Source: Chitinibacter fontanus (GTDB lineage Bacteria; Pseudomonadota; Gammaproteobacteria; Burkholderiales; Chitinibacteraceae). From it: a stretch of 64,000 nt of DNA. Position numbers and translations under genes: made by a program. Position 1 is the first letter of the stretch, and the number at the start of each line of letters is the position of its first letter. Positions 47,494-56,415 of the stretch are shown here, in pieces. The stretch spans positions 1,701,665-1,765,664 of the forward strand of contig NZ_CP058952.1 of NCBI RefSeq assembly GCF_013423785.1, in the 5' to 3' direction. The notes under the pieces are model-generated. The model was not told the DNA's origin, ran no database searches, and saw nothing but the letters and a program-made list of their open reading frames with translations.

Positions 47494-48276
47494 ATGACTT
47501 TTGCCACCGCCTACCTGCGTATGGCGCGCGCCGATGCAGTTGCAAAATTGGAAAATCGCGCCGATTTTGGCCTGATTATGCTCGGCGTGATCTCGACTTC
47601 GCTCGCCAGCATGCTCACCGTGTACTTTATGTTGGGTGCATCGGGGGCGGTGCTGGGCTGGACGCGTGGGGAATTAATTTTTATGCAGGGCTTTGTATTT
47701 ACTATTTTTGCCCCGCAAAGTAGTTGTTTTAACGCGATGTATTGGGTTGAGGTATGGCTTAAAAATGGTAATTTCACTCGTTTTTACACCCGCCCCGGTC
47801 ATCCGCTCTTGTTGCTGATGCTGGAAAAATTCCACCCGCAGGGTTTTATTTGTTTGTTTACCGGCTTGGCTTATTGTGTGTTTGGGTTGTGGAATACACC
47901 GTATTTAAGCGATTGGCTGTTCTGGCTAAAATTCACGATTATGTTGCCATTGGCGGCGATTGTGTTGCTATCTGTTAATATGATGGCGGTTTCTAGCTGT
48001 TTCTGGTTTGGTGAATCATTTGCCATGCAGGTGACTGTCGGCAAGCTCACCGATATGTCGCGCTATCCGCTTGAGCTATTTCCCAAGCTGGCACGCTATG
48101 CCTTTATGGCTTTGCCCTTGGCTGGCATTGTTTGGTGGCCTAGTCTGGCGTTGCTGCGTAACGCCAACTTCTGGAGCACGCTCGCATTAATGAGCCTGAT
48201 CGCTGCTAGTGCCTTGTATACACTGCACTGGCAATGGAAGCTTGGGATGCGGCACTGGGCTGGCGCGGGTGGTTAA
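47494..48276 (+). CDS. ABC-2 family permease 2
   Basis: The 260-residue membrane protein has six membrane segments and the same family character as the protein at 44402-45187 (a short basic N-terminus, YLRMARADAVAKLENRADFG, then helices). It is probably the second half of that exporter. ATG 47494 follows GGAAGGG. It is set 98 bases after the acetyltransferase gene, with DnaA boxes on both sides. Confidence 0.87.
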   Translation: MTFATAYLRMARADAVAKLENRADFGLIMLGVISTSLASMLTVYFMLGASGAVLGWTRGELIFMQGFVFTIFAPQSSCFNAMYWVEVWLKNGNFTRFYTRPGHPLLLLMLEKFHPQGFICLFTGLAYCVFGLWNTPYLSDWLFWLKFTIMLPLAAIVLLSVNMMAVSSCFWFGESFAMQVTVGKLTDMSRYPLELFPKLARYAFMALPLAGIVWWPSLALLRNANFWSTLALMSLIAASALYTLHWQWKLGMRHWAGAGG

Positions 48277-48280
48277 GCCT

Positions 48281-48289
48281 TGTGGATAA
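48281..48289 (-). promoter_or_regulatory. DnaA box (perfect)
   Basis: TGTGGATAA, the reverse complement of TTATCCACA, sits 5 bases after the permease 2 stop. Confidence 0.75.
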
Positions 48290-48293
48290 AATC

Positions 48294-48302
48294 TGTGGAT
48301 AA
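48294..48302 (-). promoter_or_regulatory. DnaA box (perfect)
   Basis: A second TGTGGATAA lies 13 bases from the first in the same orientation. Confidence 0.75.
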
Positions 48303-48331
48303 GCTGTGAGCGATCTAACGGTGGGTGCTTA

Positions 48332-49213
48332 TTACAGCGCTAATTGTGCTTTTAAGGCATCGATGGCATAGCGCACCTTGGCGGGTTGAGCCTCACGGCG
48401 GGGCGTAACAGCGTAAATCGCAATACTGGGTAAGCGCCATTCCGGCAATACCACCATCAGTCGGCCTTCATTGATCGCCGTGCGCACTTCCGGCTCGGGC
48501 TGGATTGCCAAGCCCATGCCTGCCAACACAAATTCGCGGGCGGAGACAATATTATTGCTGATCACACGTGGTGTAATCGGCGGTTTTGCGACCTCGCCGT
48601 TGGGGTGAAAAAAAGCATAATCACTGCGCCCGGCTTCGATGGCTATCCAATCTAGCTCGCTCAATTGCTTGGGATGATTAATTGCAGCTTGGCGCGCCAA
48701 ATATTGTGGTGCGGCGACCAGTACATTGGGCCAGTCGGTCAAATGGCGTGCAATGAGGCTGGAGTCTTTCAGCTCGCCCGCCCGTAGCGCCAGATCAATA
48801 CGGTTACTCACCAGATCGATCATTTCATCGTGAAAAAACAGTCGCAACGACAGCTTGGGGTGTAATTTCAGCAATGGCGCTAGCGCCTGACTAATCAAGG
48901 GGCCGGCAAATCCTGTCGGTGCTGACAGCCGCAACTCACCCACTGGCGCATCGCGTAGCTCGGTAATACGCTGCTCGGCCAATTGCGCCGCCGCCAGCAT
49001 GTCGGCGCACCCCTGATAAAACACTGCTCCAGCCTCGGTGAGTGTCAACTTGCGCGTGGTACGGTGCAGCAAAGTCACATTATGCTGTGCTTCGAGCTTA
49101 CTCAAATGCTGGCTCACCGCCGATGGCGTCATCCCCAGCGCCTTCGCCGCGGCATTCATCGAGCCCAGTTCCACCACCCGCGCAAAAATGGCCATCCGCC
49201 GCAAAGCATCCAT
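48332..49213 (-). CDS. LysR-family transcriptional regulator
   Basis: The 293-residue regulator begins RRMAIFARVVELGSMNAAAK with the helix-turn-helix ALGMTPSAVSQHLSKLEAQH; the effector domain follows from about residue 90. It belongs to the CrgA/DmlR-like subgroup. It is divergent from the NAD(P)-binding oxidoreductase gene with a 122-base gap, which is probably its target. Such pairs often respond to electrophiles or quinones. Confidence 0.92.
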   Translation of the reverse strand: MDALRRMAIFARVVELGSMNAAAKALGMTPSAVSQHLSKLEAQHNVTLLHRTTRKLTLTEAGAVFYQGCADMLAAAQLAEQRITELRDAPVGELRLSAPTGFAGPLISQALAPLLKLHPKLSLRLFFHDEMIDLVSNRIDLALRAGELKDSSLIARHLTDWPNVLVAAPQYLARQAAINHPKQLSELDWIAIEAGRSDYAFFHPNGEVAKPPITPRVISNNIVSAREFVLAGMGLAIQPEPEVRTAINEGRLMVVLPEWRLPSIAIYAVTPRREAQPAKVRYAIDALKAQLAL

Positions 49214-49335
49214 TACACACCTATTGTTAAGTTTTACTAACTAATGAATGCCATTTTTGGCGGATTATCAGCTAGAAAGCAAGCGATTATGATGAAGTCA
49301 CTTTCAAATCATTCATTACTGCAAAGGAATACATC

Positions 49336-49980
49336 ATGAAAATCGCTCTGATCGGTGCAACAGGTTTTGTCGGCTCTGCCATCTTGCAAGAACTCGCTAA
49401 CCGCGGCCACCACGTGACCGCGCTGGTAACGAACGTCGCCAAAGTGCCCGCGCTGGCCAATGTGACTGCGCGTGCCAGCAATGCCTACGACGCCGCCGAT
49501 ATCGCCGCTGCGGTAGCGGGCCACGATGCGGTGATATCGGCCTTTAACCCCGGCTGGGGCAAGCCCGATATTCAGGCGCTGTTTTTACAAGGCCACAACG
49601 CCATTGTTGCGGGCGTGAAGCAAGCTGGTGTTGCTGATTTTCTGGAAGTCGGCGGTGCGGGTAGCTTGTTTATCGCTCCGGGATTGCAGTTGATCGACAC
49701 GCCTGAATTTCCTGCTGAGTGGAAAGAAGGCGCATTGGGCGCACGCGAAGCACTCAACCTGCTGCGCAGCGAAACTAGCCTGAAATGGCGTTTTGTCTCT
49801 CCCCCTGTATTCCTTGCTCCGGGTGAGCGTAGCGGCCAATACCGCTTAGGCGGCGATGATGTTCTGTTTGCTGGCGAGCAACCTGCCGGTATTTCGGTCG
49901 CCGATTTGGCGGTGGCCATTGTTGATGAAATTGAAATGCCAAAACACATTCAACAGCGTTTTACTGTGGCCAGCGTATAA
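49336..49980 (+). CDS. NAD(P)-dependent oxidoreductase (NmrA/YwnB-like)
   Basis: The 214-residue protein has the Rossmann dinucleotide motif [20 protein letters not shown] and a short SDR-like core ([24 protein letters not shown]). Atypical SDRs of this size bind NAD(P)H and reduce quinones or flavins, or act as redox sensors. It is divergent from the LysR gene at 48332-49213 and followed by a terminator. Confidence 0.9.
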   Translation: MKIALIGATGFVGSAILQELANRGHHVTALVTNVAKVPALANVTARASNAYDAADIAAAVAGHDAVISAFNPGWGKPDIQALFLQGHNAIVAGVKQAGVADFLEVGGAGSLFIAPGLQLIDTPEFPAEWKEGALGAREALNLLRSETSLKWRFVSPPVFLAPGERSGQYRLGGDDVLFAGEQPAGISVADLAVAIVDEIEMPKHIQQRFTVASV

Positions 49981-49996
49981 ACGCAATTGACGGTAT

Positions 49997-50022
49997 AACG
50001 GGGGCTTGCCCCCGTTTTTTTA
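49997..50022 (+). terminator. Rho-independent terminator after the oxidoreductase gene
   Basis: AACGGGGGC and GCCCCCGTT form a strong stem with loop TT, followed by a run of T. Confidence 0.9.
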
Positions 50023-50159
50023 TGCGTAAATTGGTTTGAGTGCGAGTGTGATTTGGCTCACCAAGTGCCGCGAGCAGTCAGTCTGCAAAGGCTGACTTTT
50101 GTCTGACTAAAATTTGACAATGCTATACTGGTCGGCTTGAAAATGTGGGCTCACCTTGC

Positions 50160-50582
50160 ATGTCAAATCTGCAAATTGAATTCCAATCTACGCTTGCCAG
50201 CCAAGCGAGCAGCAATATCGAAATTCCCTGGCTCGAAGACCAAATTAGCGCGCGCGAATTAATCACCCGCACCGTGCTTGAGCAATGTAGGCTGCTCGCC
50301 GCGCAGCGTGAGCACGCGGATGTGTTGTCCCAAATCGCACGGCAATATCTTCGTGAAACCGATATTGCGCGTATGCAGCAGGATGGCCGCATTGCTTTGC
50401 CGGTTGCAAGTAGCGAGCCTGACTCAACGAGCGCGGTGAATTTGGCCCTAGACGCCTTTCGCCGCCGCCGTTTTTTATTGCTGGTCGGTGATCAGCAGAT
50501 TCTCGATGAAACCACAATCATTCCATTGTCGCCCTATAGCGCGATTCGTTTTGTCCGTTTAATCCCGTTAAAAGGTGGTTAA
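50160..50582 (+). CDS. Hypothetical protein, partner of the DUF4132-type gene
   Basis: The 140-residue protein (start ATG 50160, MSNLQIEFQSTLASQASSNI) is helical and charged, with a RELITRTVLEQCRLLAAQRE segment that could be a coiled coil, and ends in a short strand-rich part (VRLIPLKGG). I recognise no family. It is 1 base upstream of the large DUF4132-type gene; TATACT at 50124 may be its -10 box. The two probably form one complex. Confidence 0.6.
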   Translation: MSNLQIEFQSTLASQASSNIEIPWLEDQISARELITRTVLEQCRLLAAQREHADVLSQIARQYLRETDIARMQQDGRIALPVASSEPDSTSAVNLALDAFRRRRFLLLVGDQQILDETTIIPLSPYSAIRFVRLIPLKGG

Positions 50583-50583
50583 G

Positions 50584-53436
50584 ATGCCGCAGCCTACCTA
50601 TCCATACTTGCGCCAACACTGGCCGCAAGTCGCACAAATTACTGCCGCGGTACTTGATGTTGACGCGCAGTATGCCCAATTTCGTTCGGCTCACCCTGAG
50701 CTAAATGCCGAATTTCGCCTGTGGGCTGATCTGCACCACGAGCTGGCTTATGGCGATGAAACTTGGCAGGTAGAGCGCGTGCGCGCTTGGTGGCAAGCCT
50801 TGGATACCGAGCTGGGTGCCGATGGTACGTTTCGCTGGTTGTGCTCGGTGATGCAGGGTTATAGCACTTTACGTGCGGATCACCCGGCCTATGCCAATGC
50901 CAGCGGGCCCACGCACGATTTCGACGAAACCCGCTTTGATCGGCTGGCTTTATTGCTGGAAATGCAGCAGCGCTATGCGTTTAGAGTCTTGGCAAGCCCG
51001 GACGAATTTGGCTATAGCCCACCAGCGAGCTGGGTTGCCCATGTGCTGGCTTGTCAGTTGGTCGATTTGTCCTACGGTCAGGTCGATTATTACCATCGGG
51101 CCGCATTGCCGGAAGGCGAGTACGGTAAAGCGCTCTGCGAGCAATATCTGGCCGGACAGCTGTGTTTTGATGACGATGGTTTATGGCAGCCGCACACCCA
51201 AGGTCTGTGCTTGCCTGTACCGATGGATGAAAAGCAAGAATATTTGAAACGTCGGCTGCTGGTAATGGCGGTGTGCGAAGAATGGATTAATGCGGCTCAG
51301 TTGGTGGCGTTTTGTCAGCGCTGGCCTGCGTTTGCCCCGTACGAGTTATTAAGCTGGCAGCGAGAGCAGTGGCCTGCGGCGATGTTGCCGCTGCGCGAAG
51401 CACTGTTTGAATTGTTGCTTGCCGAGCCGTTACAGCGCAAATTGATCTGGCATTTTGACGATTACCAGCCTGTAGCTTCAACCAGGGTTGCTGGATATCG
51501 CTGCTATTTGCAGATTTTACGCCATTGTGATGCGCAATTGCTCGATGTGTCGCTGGGTAAGGATGAAATCGCCGCCTTATTGCAGCCGTATCAATCGGCG
51601 GGTTTGCTGTGCCCTGCCATGCCCCGCGACACAGACGAAATTGCAGCGGCTGTGGCGCAGTTAGCGCGCTATCCGGAGTTGGTATTGCACGCTTTGCTGG
51701 AGATGGCCAGTTGGAGTGGTTTTGGCGCACAAAATGTATTGCTGCCTGCGCTAGGTAAAGCGCATTTAATTGATTTGGCTCGCCAGTGTCGGCAATTAGG
51801 GCTTGATCAGGCCGCAGAAGAGCCTCGCGGTGATCTGGCGGCGCTGCGACAAGCTTTGCAGGCCTTGCCAGATGAGGATTGGGAATTACTTAGCGCCAAT
51901 CTGCTCTCGGTGGATCTGGCTAAGTTGATTGGTGCGCTATGTGATAAAAACCGCAAAGTCATTGAGAAATCTGCCATCAATAAACACGCGCATATCGCGA
52001 TTCAGGCGCTCGGTGTATTGCCATTACTGGGTGATACCGATTGCTTGCAGCGCTATGTGCTGCTCAAAGAGCTGCATCAGCTCGCGAGCAAGTACGGTAC
52101 TGAGCGCTGCAGTAATCAGCGCGAATCAGTGCAAATTGGGCTGGCCAATCTGGCAGCTAATGCGGGCTATCATAGCTTGGGCGAATTAGAGTGGGAAATG
52201 GAAAGCCAGCAGGGGCAAGCCTTGCAGGCGTTTTTTACGCCGTGCGCGATCGGTGATTATCAAGCGCAAATCCGGCTAGATGGCGACAATTCGGCGATTA
52301 TTGTCCACAATGCCAAGGGCAAACAGTTGGCCAGCCCACCTGCCGCGATTAAAAAACACCCCGATTGGATCGCGCTAAAAGAGGCGTGGGATACGCTCAA
52401 AGAACAGCGCCGCCGTTTTCGCTCTGTACTGGATGAGCATCTGGTACAGCAAACCCGCTTTTCAGCCGAGCAGCTCGAAACCGCGCGTTTACACCCAGTG
52501 CTATACGATTTAATCAGCAAGCTGGTTTGGGTGGACGACGCTGGCCAGTGTGGCCTGTATCAGTTGGGCCAATTATCCGGCTTAAACGACTTTTATGACA
52601 TTGTGGGTGGTCTGCGTTTGGCGCATCCACTTGAATGGCTGCAAGCGGGTACCTTAGCGGCCTGGCAGCAACATGCGGTGGCATTGCAATTGGTGCAACC
52701 GATCCAGCAGATTTTCCGCGCGCTGTATGTGCCAACCCCAGCGGAAATCGAGGCCGGTACGGTGTCGCAGCGCTATGCATCCCGCTGGATTCGTACCCAT
52801 ATTGCCGCGGGTATTTTCCGCCAACGTGGCTGGCGACCTACCGGTTACAACGAAGATGCCGAACATCTGCGCAAGCTGGGTCAGGGCTATAGCGCGCATA
52901 TCGATTTTGACTTTCAGTACCATTACTTTACCGAAATGCCCGAGCTAGAAACGCGCGAGGTGGTGTTCAAGCTGCACGGTGAGATTGTGCCCATCACCAG
53001 TGTGCCACCGGTGCTATTTAGCGAAGCGATGCGTGATTTGGATTTGCTGCTGGCGCGGGCGATTGTCAATGACACCCATGAATTTACCTCTGCTGAAACA
53101 GTGCAAGCGCGGCATGCACTGCTACAAGCATTGGCACCTGCTTTGGGTGGCGAGCGATTACGGCTCGATGAGCGATATGTGCATGTGCAGGGCAAACTGG
53201 CCAATTACCGCATCAATCTGGCCAGCGCGCATATCCATATCGAGCCCGGTGCATATCTATGCGTGATCCCAGATTGGTCGCAAGCACTGAACAAAATCCG
53301 TCTGCCGTTTGAGGAAAGCGACGCCCGCAGCGCCGAGATTATTAGCAAAATCATGCTGCTGCTCGATGATGAACACATCACAGACCAAAGCATTGTGCAG
53401 CAAATCAAGCGGCAGATTAGCGCTCAACCCGCATAA
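50584..53436 (+). CDS. DUF4132 / MolR-type large protein
   Basis: The 950-residue soluble protein is mostly helical with many Trp and Tyr residues. The C-terminal part matches the conserved end of DUF4132 proteins (E. coli YehI type): VPPVLFSEAMRDLDLLLARA, then YVHVQGKLANYRINLASAHI and HIEPGAYLCVIPDW. The WGR domain found at the N-terminus of some relatives is not seen. Function is not established; the family was linked to molybdate genes only by an old name, and some members occur near defence genes. ATG 50584 lies 1 base after the small gene. Confidence 0.75.
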   Translation: MPQPTYPYLRQHWPQVAQITAAVLDVDAQYAQFRSAHPELNAEFRLWADLHHELAYGDETWQVERVRAWWQALDTELGADGTFRWLCSVMQGYSTLRADHPAYANASGPTHDFDETRFDRLALLLEMQQRYAFRVLASPDEFGYSPPASWVAHVLACQLVDLSYGQVDYYHRAALPEGEYGKALCEQYLAGQLCFDDDGLWQPHTQGLCLPVPMDEKQEYLKRRLLVMAVCEEWINAAQLVAFCQRWPAFAPYELLSWQREQWPAAMLPLREALFELLLAEPLQRKLIWHFDDYQPVASTRVAGYRCYLQILRHCDAQLLDVSLGKDEIAALLQPYQSAGLLCPAMPRDTDEIAAAVAQLARYPELVLHALLEMASWSGFGAQNVLLPALGKAHLIDLARQCRQLGLDQAAEEPRGDLAALRQALQALPDEDWELLSANLLSVDLAKLIGALCDKNRKVIEKSAINKHAHIAIQALGVLPLLGDTDCLQRYVLLKELHQLASKYGTERCSNQRESVQIGLANLAANAGYHSLGELEWEMESQQGQALQAFFTPCAIGDYQAQIRLDGDNSAIIVHNAKGKQLASPPAAIKKHPDWIALKEAWDTLKEQRRRFRSVLDEHLVQQTRFSAEQLETARLHPVLYDLISKLVWVDDAGQCGLYQLGQLSGLNDFYDIVGGLRLAHPLEWLQAGTLAAWQQHAVALQLVQPIQQIFRALYVPTPAEIEAGTVSQRYASRWIRTHIAAGIFRQRGWRPTGYNEDAEHLRKLGQGYSAHIDFDFQYHYFTEMPELETREVVFKLHGEIVPITSVPPVLFSEAMRDLDLLLARAIVNDTHEFTSAETVQARHALLQALAPALGGERLRLDERYVHVQGKLANYRINLASAHIHIEPGAYLCVIPDWSQALNKIRLPFEESDARSAEIISKIMLLLDDEHITDQSIVQQIKRQISAQPA

Positions 53437-53524
53437 TCAGAGCAAGGTATAGATACCTTTATTGGTATTGCGTTGTGAGCTTTACTGCAAAATGGCTTGA
53501 TAGATATACCCATGGTTTTAGTCG

Positions 53525-54211
53525 ATGAAAGACAAAATGAAGAATTGCCAACTGGTATTCTGCTCGCTTCTGATCACGGCCGTGGCCAGTGCTCAGGACG
53601 CTCCACTTGTGTTGCGTTGTGAGCATCCGAATGGGCGAGATACCCAGCAAATCAAACAAGCGCCGAGCGGACAGGTGCAGCGCATTGCGCCGCATAAGCT
53701 GCAATTGCGTTGGGCTGGCGGGGTAAAAACGTGGCAGGACAAGCCGCCCTACGATGATCCGCTGGATGATGGCGAAGTTTTTCTTTACTGCGGCACGCAT
53801 CAGCCTAGCGGTTTGCATCTGATCGCCAGCAGCGGGGGCGGTTTGTACAGCGGTGTGTTGTTTGATGCGCAAACTGGCAAGACTCTATCGGCAGGGCAGC
53901 AAGTGACTTTATCGCCTGATACAAGCCGCTATTTTGCCAGCGAGCAGCCCTCGGGTTTGGATGGCGAGCAATGGCATGTTTATAGCCGCAGCGGACAAAA
54001 ATTATGGAGTGGCTATTCGTTTCTAAGCAACGCTCAAGGCCAGATGATCGCCACTTTGGAAGCGCCGCGCTGGGTGAGTAATAAAGTGCTGACGGCGCAG
54101 CTTTCCTGCATATCCCCTGCTGCACAGAGCAAAACGCAGCAAATCTTTTTGCAAGAACAAGGAAAAAGCTGGACATGGCAACCCAAAATTCAATGCCCTA
54201 TTCCGCGCTAA
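53525..54211 (+). CDS. Hypothetical secreted protein
   Basis: The 228-residue protein has a signal peptide (KNCQLVFCSLLITAVASAQD; the ATG at 53537 is also a possible start). The mature part is beta-rich with four cysteines (LRCEHPNG, FLYCGTHQ, LSCISPAA, IQCPIPR). I recognise no family. It overlaps the next secreted-protein gene by 37 bases in another frame, so the pair is co-translated. Confidence 0.6.
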   Translation: MKDKMKNCQLVFCSLLITAVASAQDAPLVLRCEHPNGRDTQQIKQAPSGQVQRIAPHKLQLRWAGGVKTWQDKPPYDDPLDDGEVFLYCGTHQPSGLHLIASSGGGLYSGVLFDAQTGKTLSAGQQVTLSPDTSRYFASEQPSGLDGEQWHVYSRSGQKLWSGYSFLSNAQGQMIATLEAPRWVSNKVLTAQLSCISPAAQSKTQQIFLQEQGKSWTWQPKIQCPIPR

Positions 54212-54777
54212 TCAGCCGATTATTTGGCGCGGTATTACTCATTGCCAGTAGTTTGGTATTAGCGGAAGACGTGAACAGTGCCGTAGTGGCCGATGATGAA
54301 ACGCCTGCCTATATGATCACCCAGCAAGATGTGCCAAGCGATGCGCCGCTGTTTAAAAATTATGCGGTCTCGCCGATATATCACGGCCGCATCGCGCGGC
54401 CAGATGTGAAAAGCACTGAACGCGCAAGGCGATTTCGCACCATGATACGGATACGCGTGGCTGAGACGGGGGTTAATTTCGCCGGACACTATGCACTGAT
54501 TGTTGCGGGATGCGGTACGGCGTGCGTGGAATATTTCTTCGTAGATGTGCGCACTGGGCGGGTTTACCACCCACCGCAGTTGCAGTGGCTGGATATGATA
54601 GGCGTGGATTCTGACACGTTTCCCAATCAGGAAGCGGTTGAGTTTTACCCTGATAGCCGCTTGCTGGTGGTGCGCGGCATGCCGAATGAAGATAAGGCGC
54701 TACGCGGTATTTCCTACTTTGTATGGGATGCGCCCAAGCTGAAACGCATTCGATTTGTGCCCAAAGCGATGGATTAA
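54175..54777 (+). CDS. Hypothetical secreted protein (FAGHY motif)
   Basis: The 200-residue protein has a signal peptide (LISRLFGAVLLIASSLVLAE) and a conserved segment NFAGHYALIVAGCGTACVEY, then FFVDVRTGRVYHPP. Proteins with this FAGHY-GCGTxC pattern are common in proteobacteria without known role. ATG 54193 is an alternative start that would shorten the overlap with the upstream gene. The stop overlaps that of the convergent kinase gene by 4 bases. Confidence 0.65.
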   Translation: MATQNSMPYSALISRLFGAVLLIASSLVLAEDVNSAVVADDETPAYMITQQDVPSDAPLFKNYAVSPIYHGRIARPDVKSTERARRFRTMIRIRVAETGVNFAGHYALIVAGCGTACVEYFFVDVRTGRVYHPPQLQWLDMIGVDSDTFPNQEAVEFYPDSRLLVVRGMPNEDKALRGISYFVWDAPKLKRIRFVPKAMD

Positions 54778-55661
54778 TCCAGTCCGCGCAACAGGCTAGC
54801 GATCATCTGCCGCGCCTGCCCCTCGTAGCCACTGCCGAATAAATTCACGTGGTTGATGATGTGATACAAGTTATACAACGTTTTACGTTGCGCGTAGCCT
54901 GCATCAATCGGCCACAAGGCGTGATAGGCGGCCAGAAAGCGTGGGCCGAAGCCGCCGAATAGTTCGGTCATCGCTAAGTCGCATTCGCGATCGCCAAAAT
55001 AGCAGGCAGGGTCAAAAATCACCGGTATCCCATCCGCCAGCCCCGCCGCATTGCCGCCCCACAAATCACCATGCAGCAAGCTCGGCTGCGGCGTGTAGTC
55101 GCGGAAAAACTCCGGGATTTTGTCGAGTAGCTTCGTGCCCGCCGCGCCAAAATCGCAGCCGTTCTGCCGCGCCAGTTCGAACTGCGGCAACAAGCGTTCC
55201 TCGCGCCAGAAATCGATCCAGCTTTCATGCCAGCGATTACTCTGCGGCGTGCTGCCAATGGTGTTATCAATCTCCCAGCCAAAGCGCGGCGCGCCCGCCG
55301 GTGAAATTCGATGTACGCGCGCCAAAGCAGCACCCATTGCCGCAGGGTCGGGCGAGCCCGACAGCGGCAAATATTCCAACACCAGCCACGCCGTCGTGCC
55401 GCTCACCCCATGCGCAATCGGCTGCGGTACGCGCATCCCCTGCCCCAACGCCACCAGCCCCGCCGCCTCGGCGACAAACATGCCATGCAGCGCCGCGCGA
55501 TTGGTCTTCACAAAATACTGCCGCCTTGGGTCGGTGGCGTCGCTAAGCACCAATGCCTGATTAATACAGCCACCACCCACGCTGCGCTGTTGCTTCACGT
55601 GAAACAGCGCGCCAGTGGCGGCGGAGATGGCGGATTCAAGATCGGAAATCAAATGAGGCAT
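54774..55661 (-). CDS. Fructosamine kinase family protein
   Basis: The 295-residue kinase has the fold of fructosamine-3-kinases: VGGGCINQALVLSDA, FVKTNRAALHGMFVAEAAGL (ATP-binding Lys), the catalytic loop PSLLHGDLWGGNAAG and the metal-binding VIFDPACYFGDRECDLAMTE. Bacterial members repair glycated proteins or phosphorylate ribulosamines. ATG 55661 is preferred over 55679. parS-like site 4 lies in its codons for LFHVKQ. Confidence 0.92.
   Translation of the reverse strand: MPHLISDLESAISAATGALFHVKQQRSVGGGCINQALVLSDATDPRRQYFVKTNRAALHGMFVAEAAGLVALGQGMRVPQPIAHGVSGTTAWLVLEYLPLSGSPDPAAMGAALARVHRISPAGAPRFGWEIDNTIGSTPQSNRWHESWIDFWREERLLPQFELARQNGCDFGAAGTKLLDKIPEFFRDYTPQPSLLHGDLWGGNAAGLADGIPVIFDPACYFGDRECDLAMTELFGGFGPRFLAAYHALWPIDAGYAQRKTLYNLYHIINHVNLFGSGYEGQARQMIASLLRGLD
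55591..55606. promoter_or_regulatory. parS-like site 4 inside the fructosamine kinase gene
   Basis: TGCTTCACGTGAAACA matches the 16-bp parS consensus at all but one position (C for T at position 3). Confidence 0.7.
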
Positions 55662-55946
55662 GGTGGCCGTCGCCAGCAAGATGGGGATGCGTTGATTGTA
55701 GAGCGCGGATGTTTGGCTTGTTTTGCGCCAAGCTAAAGATTGTCTGCTGATTGCATTGAAAGCAAATCATTGATCCGGCTTAAGAAAAACATGAAACTGC
55801 CGTAAATTTTACTGACAGACGGTAGTTGGATCGGTACGATAACAGCACGGTATCAGGGCAAAAATACGTCGGAGGGTATAGAGCGGTGGTCGATTTTAGA
55901 TGTGGCCTTTAGCGATATACCCTTTAAACCAAGTCTGGATCGCAAA

Positions 55947-56294
55947 ATGAGAAAAATCCTATTTCTGATTGCACTACTGGCGATGGCCAGCAGCCACGCT
56001 GGCGTAGTCGAGCAAACCACCCGCGAGGCTGGGCGTGGTTTTGCCAATGGCATCAATGAAGGCACGGCCAAGGCATTTGAAAAACTGCTCGATGATAACG
56101 ACAAACGAATGAAACAAAACGCTGCGGATGCCAAGCGCAAGCAGCGTTTGGCGAATATTAGTGGCTGCGCGACCAATGCGAAGCGTACTTCATGCAAGTG
56201 CTTTGATAAGCAGGGATCGATTGAGACGATTCTGGATGAGAAGCAGTGTATGGAAGTGGTGAATCGCGGGTTGGCGGCAGTGAATGACTTTTGA
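55947..56294 (+). CDS. Small hypothetical secreted protein
   Basis: The 115-residue protein has a signal peptide (MRKILFLIALLAMASSHAGV) and then a charged helical region (KAFEKLLDDNDKRMKQNAAD) followed by a Cys-containing end (ISGCATNAKRTSCKCFDKQG, KQCMEV) with four cysteines. Family unknown. ATG 55947 is preferred because the alternative at 55902 would place 15 residues before the signal. The 285 bases before it contain no clear gene. Confidence 0.6.
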   Translation: MRKILFLIALLAMASSHAGVVEQTTREAGRGFANGINEGTAKAFEKLLDDNDKRMKQNAADAKRKQRLANISGCATNAKRTSCKCFDKQGSIETILDEKQCMEVVNRGLAAVNDF

Positions 56295-56415
56295 TAATTG
56301 TGCGGATAATCATTATCTATATATGCAGCTCGCCTAAAGCTTTGAGTCATGCGTCTTATTAATACCTAATGTATTTTTATATCCTATAACCCATTATTTT
56401 TCAGGCTTGAATTTA

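Noticed and set aside
47404..48302. Replication origin (oriC)
   Set aside because: Three DnaA boxes but no AT-rich unwinding region and a gene between the boxes; dnaA, dnaN and gidA are not adjacent.
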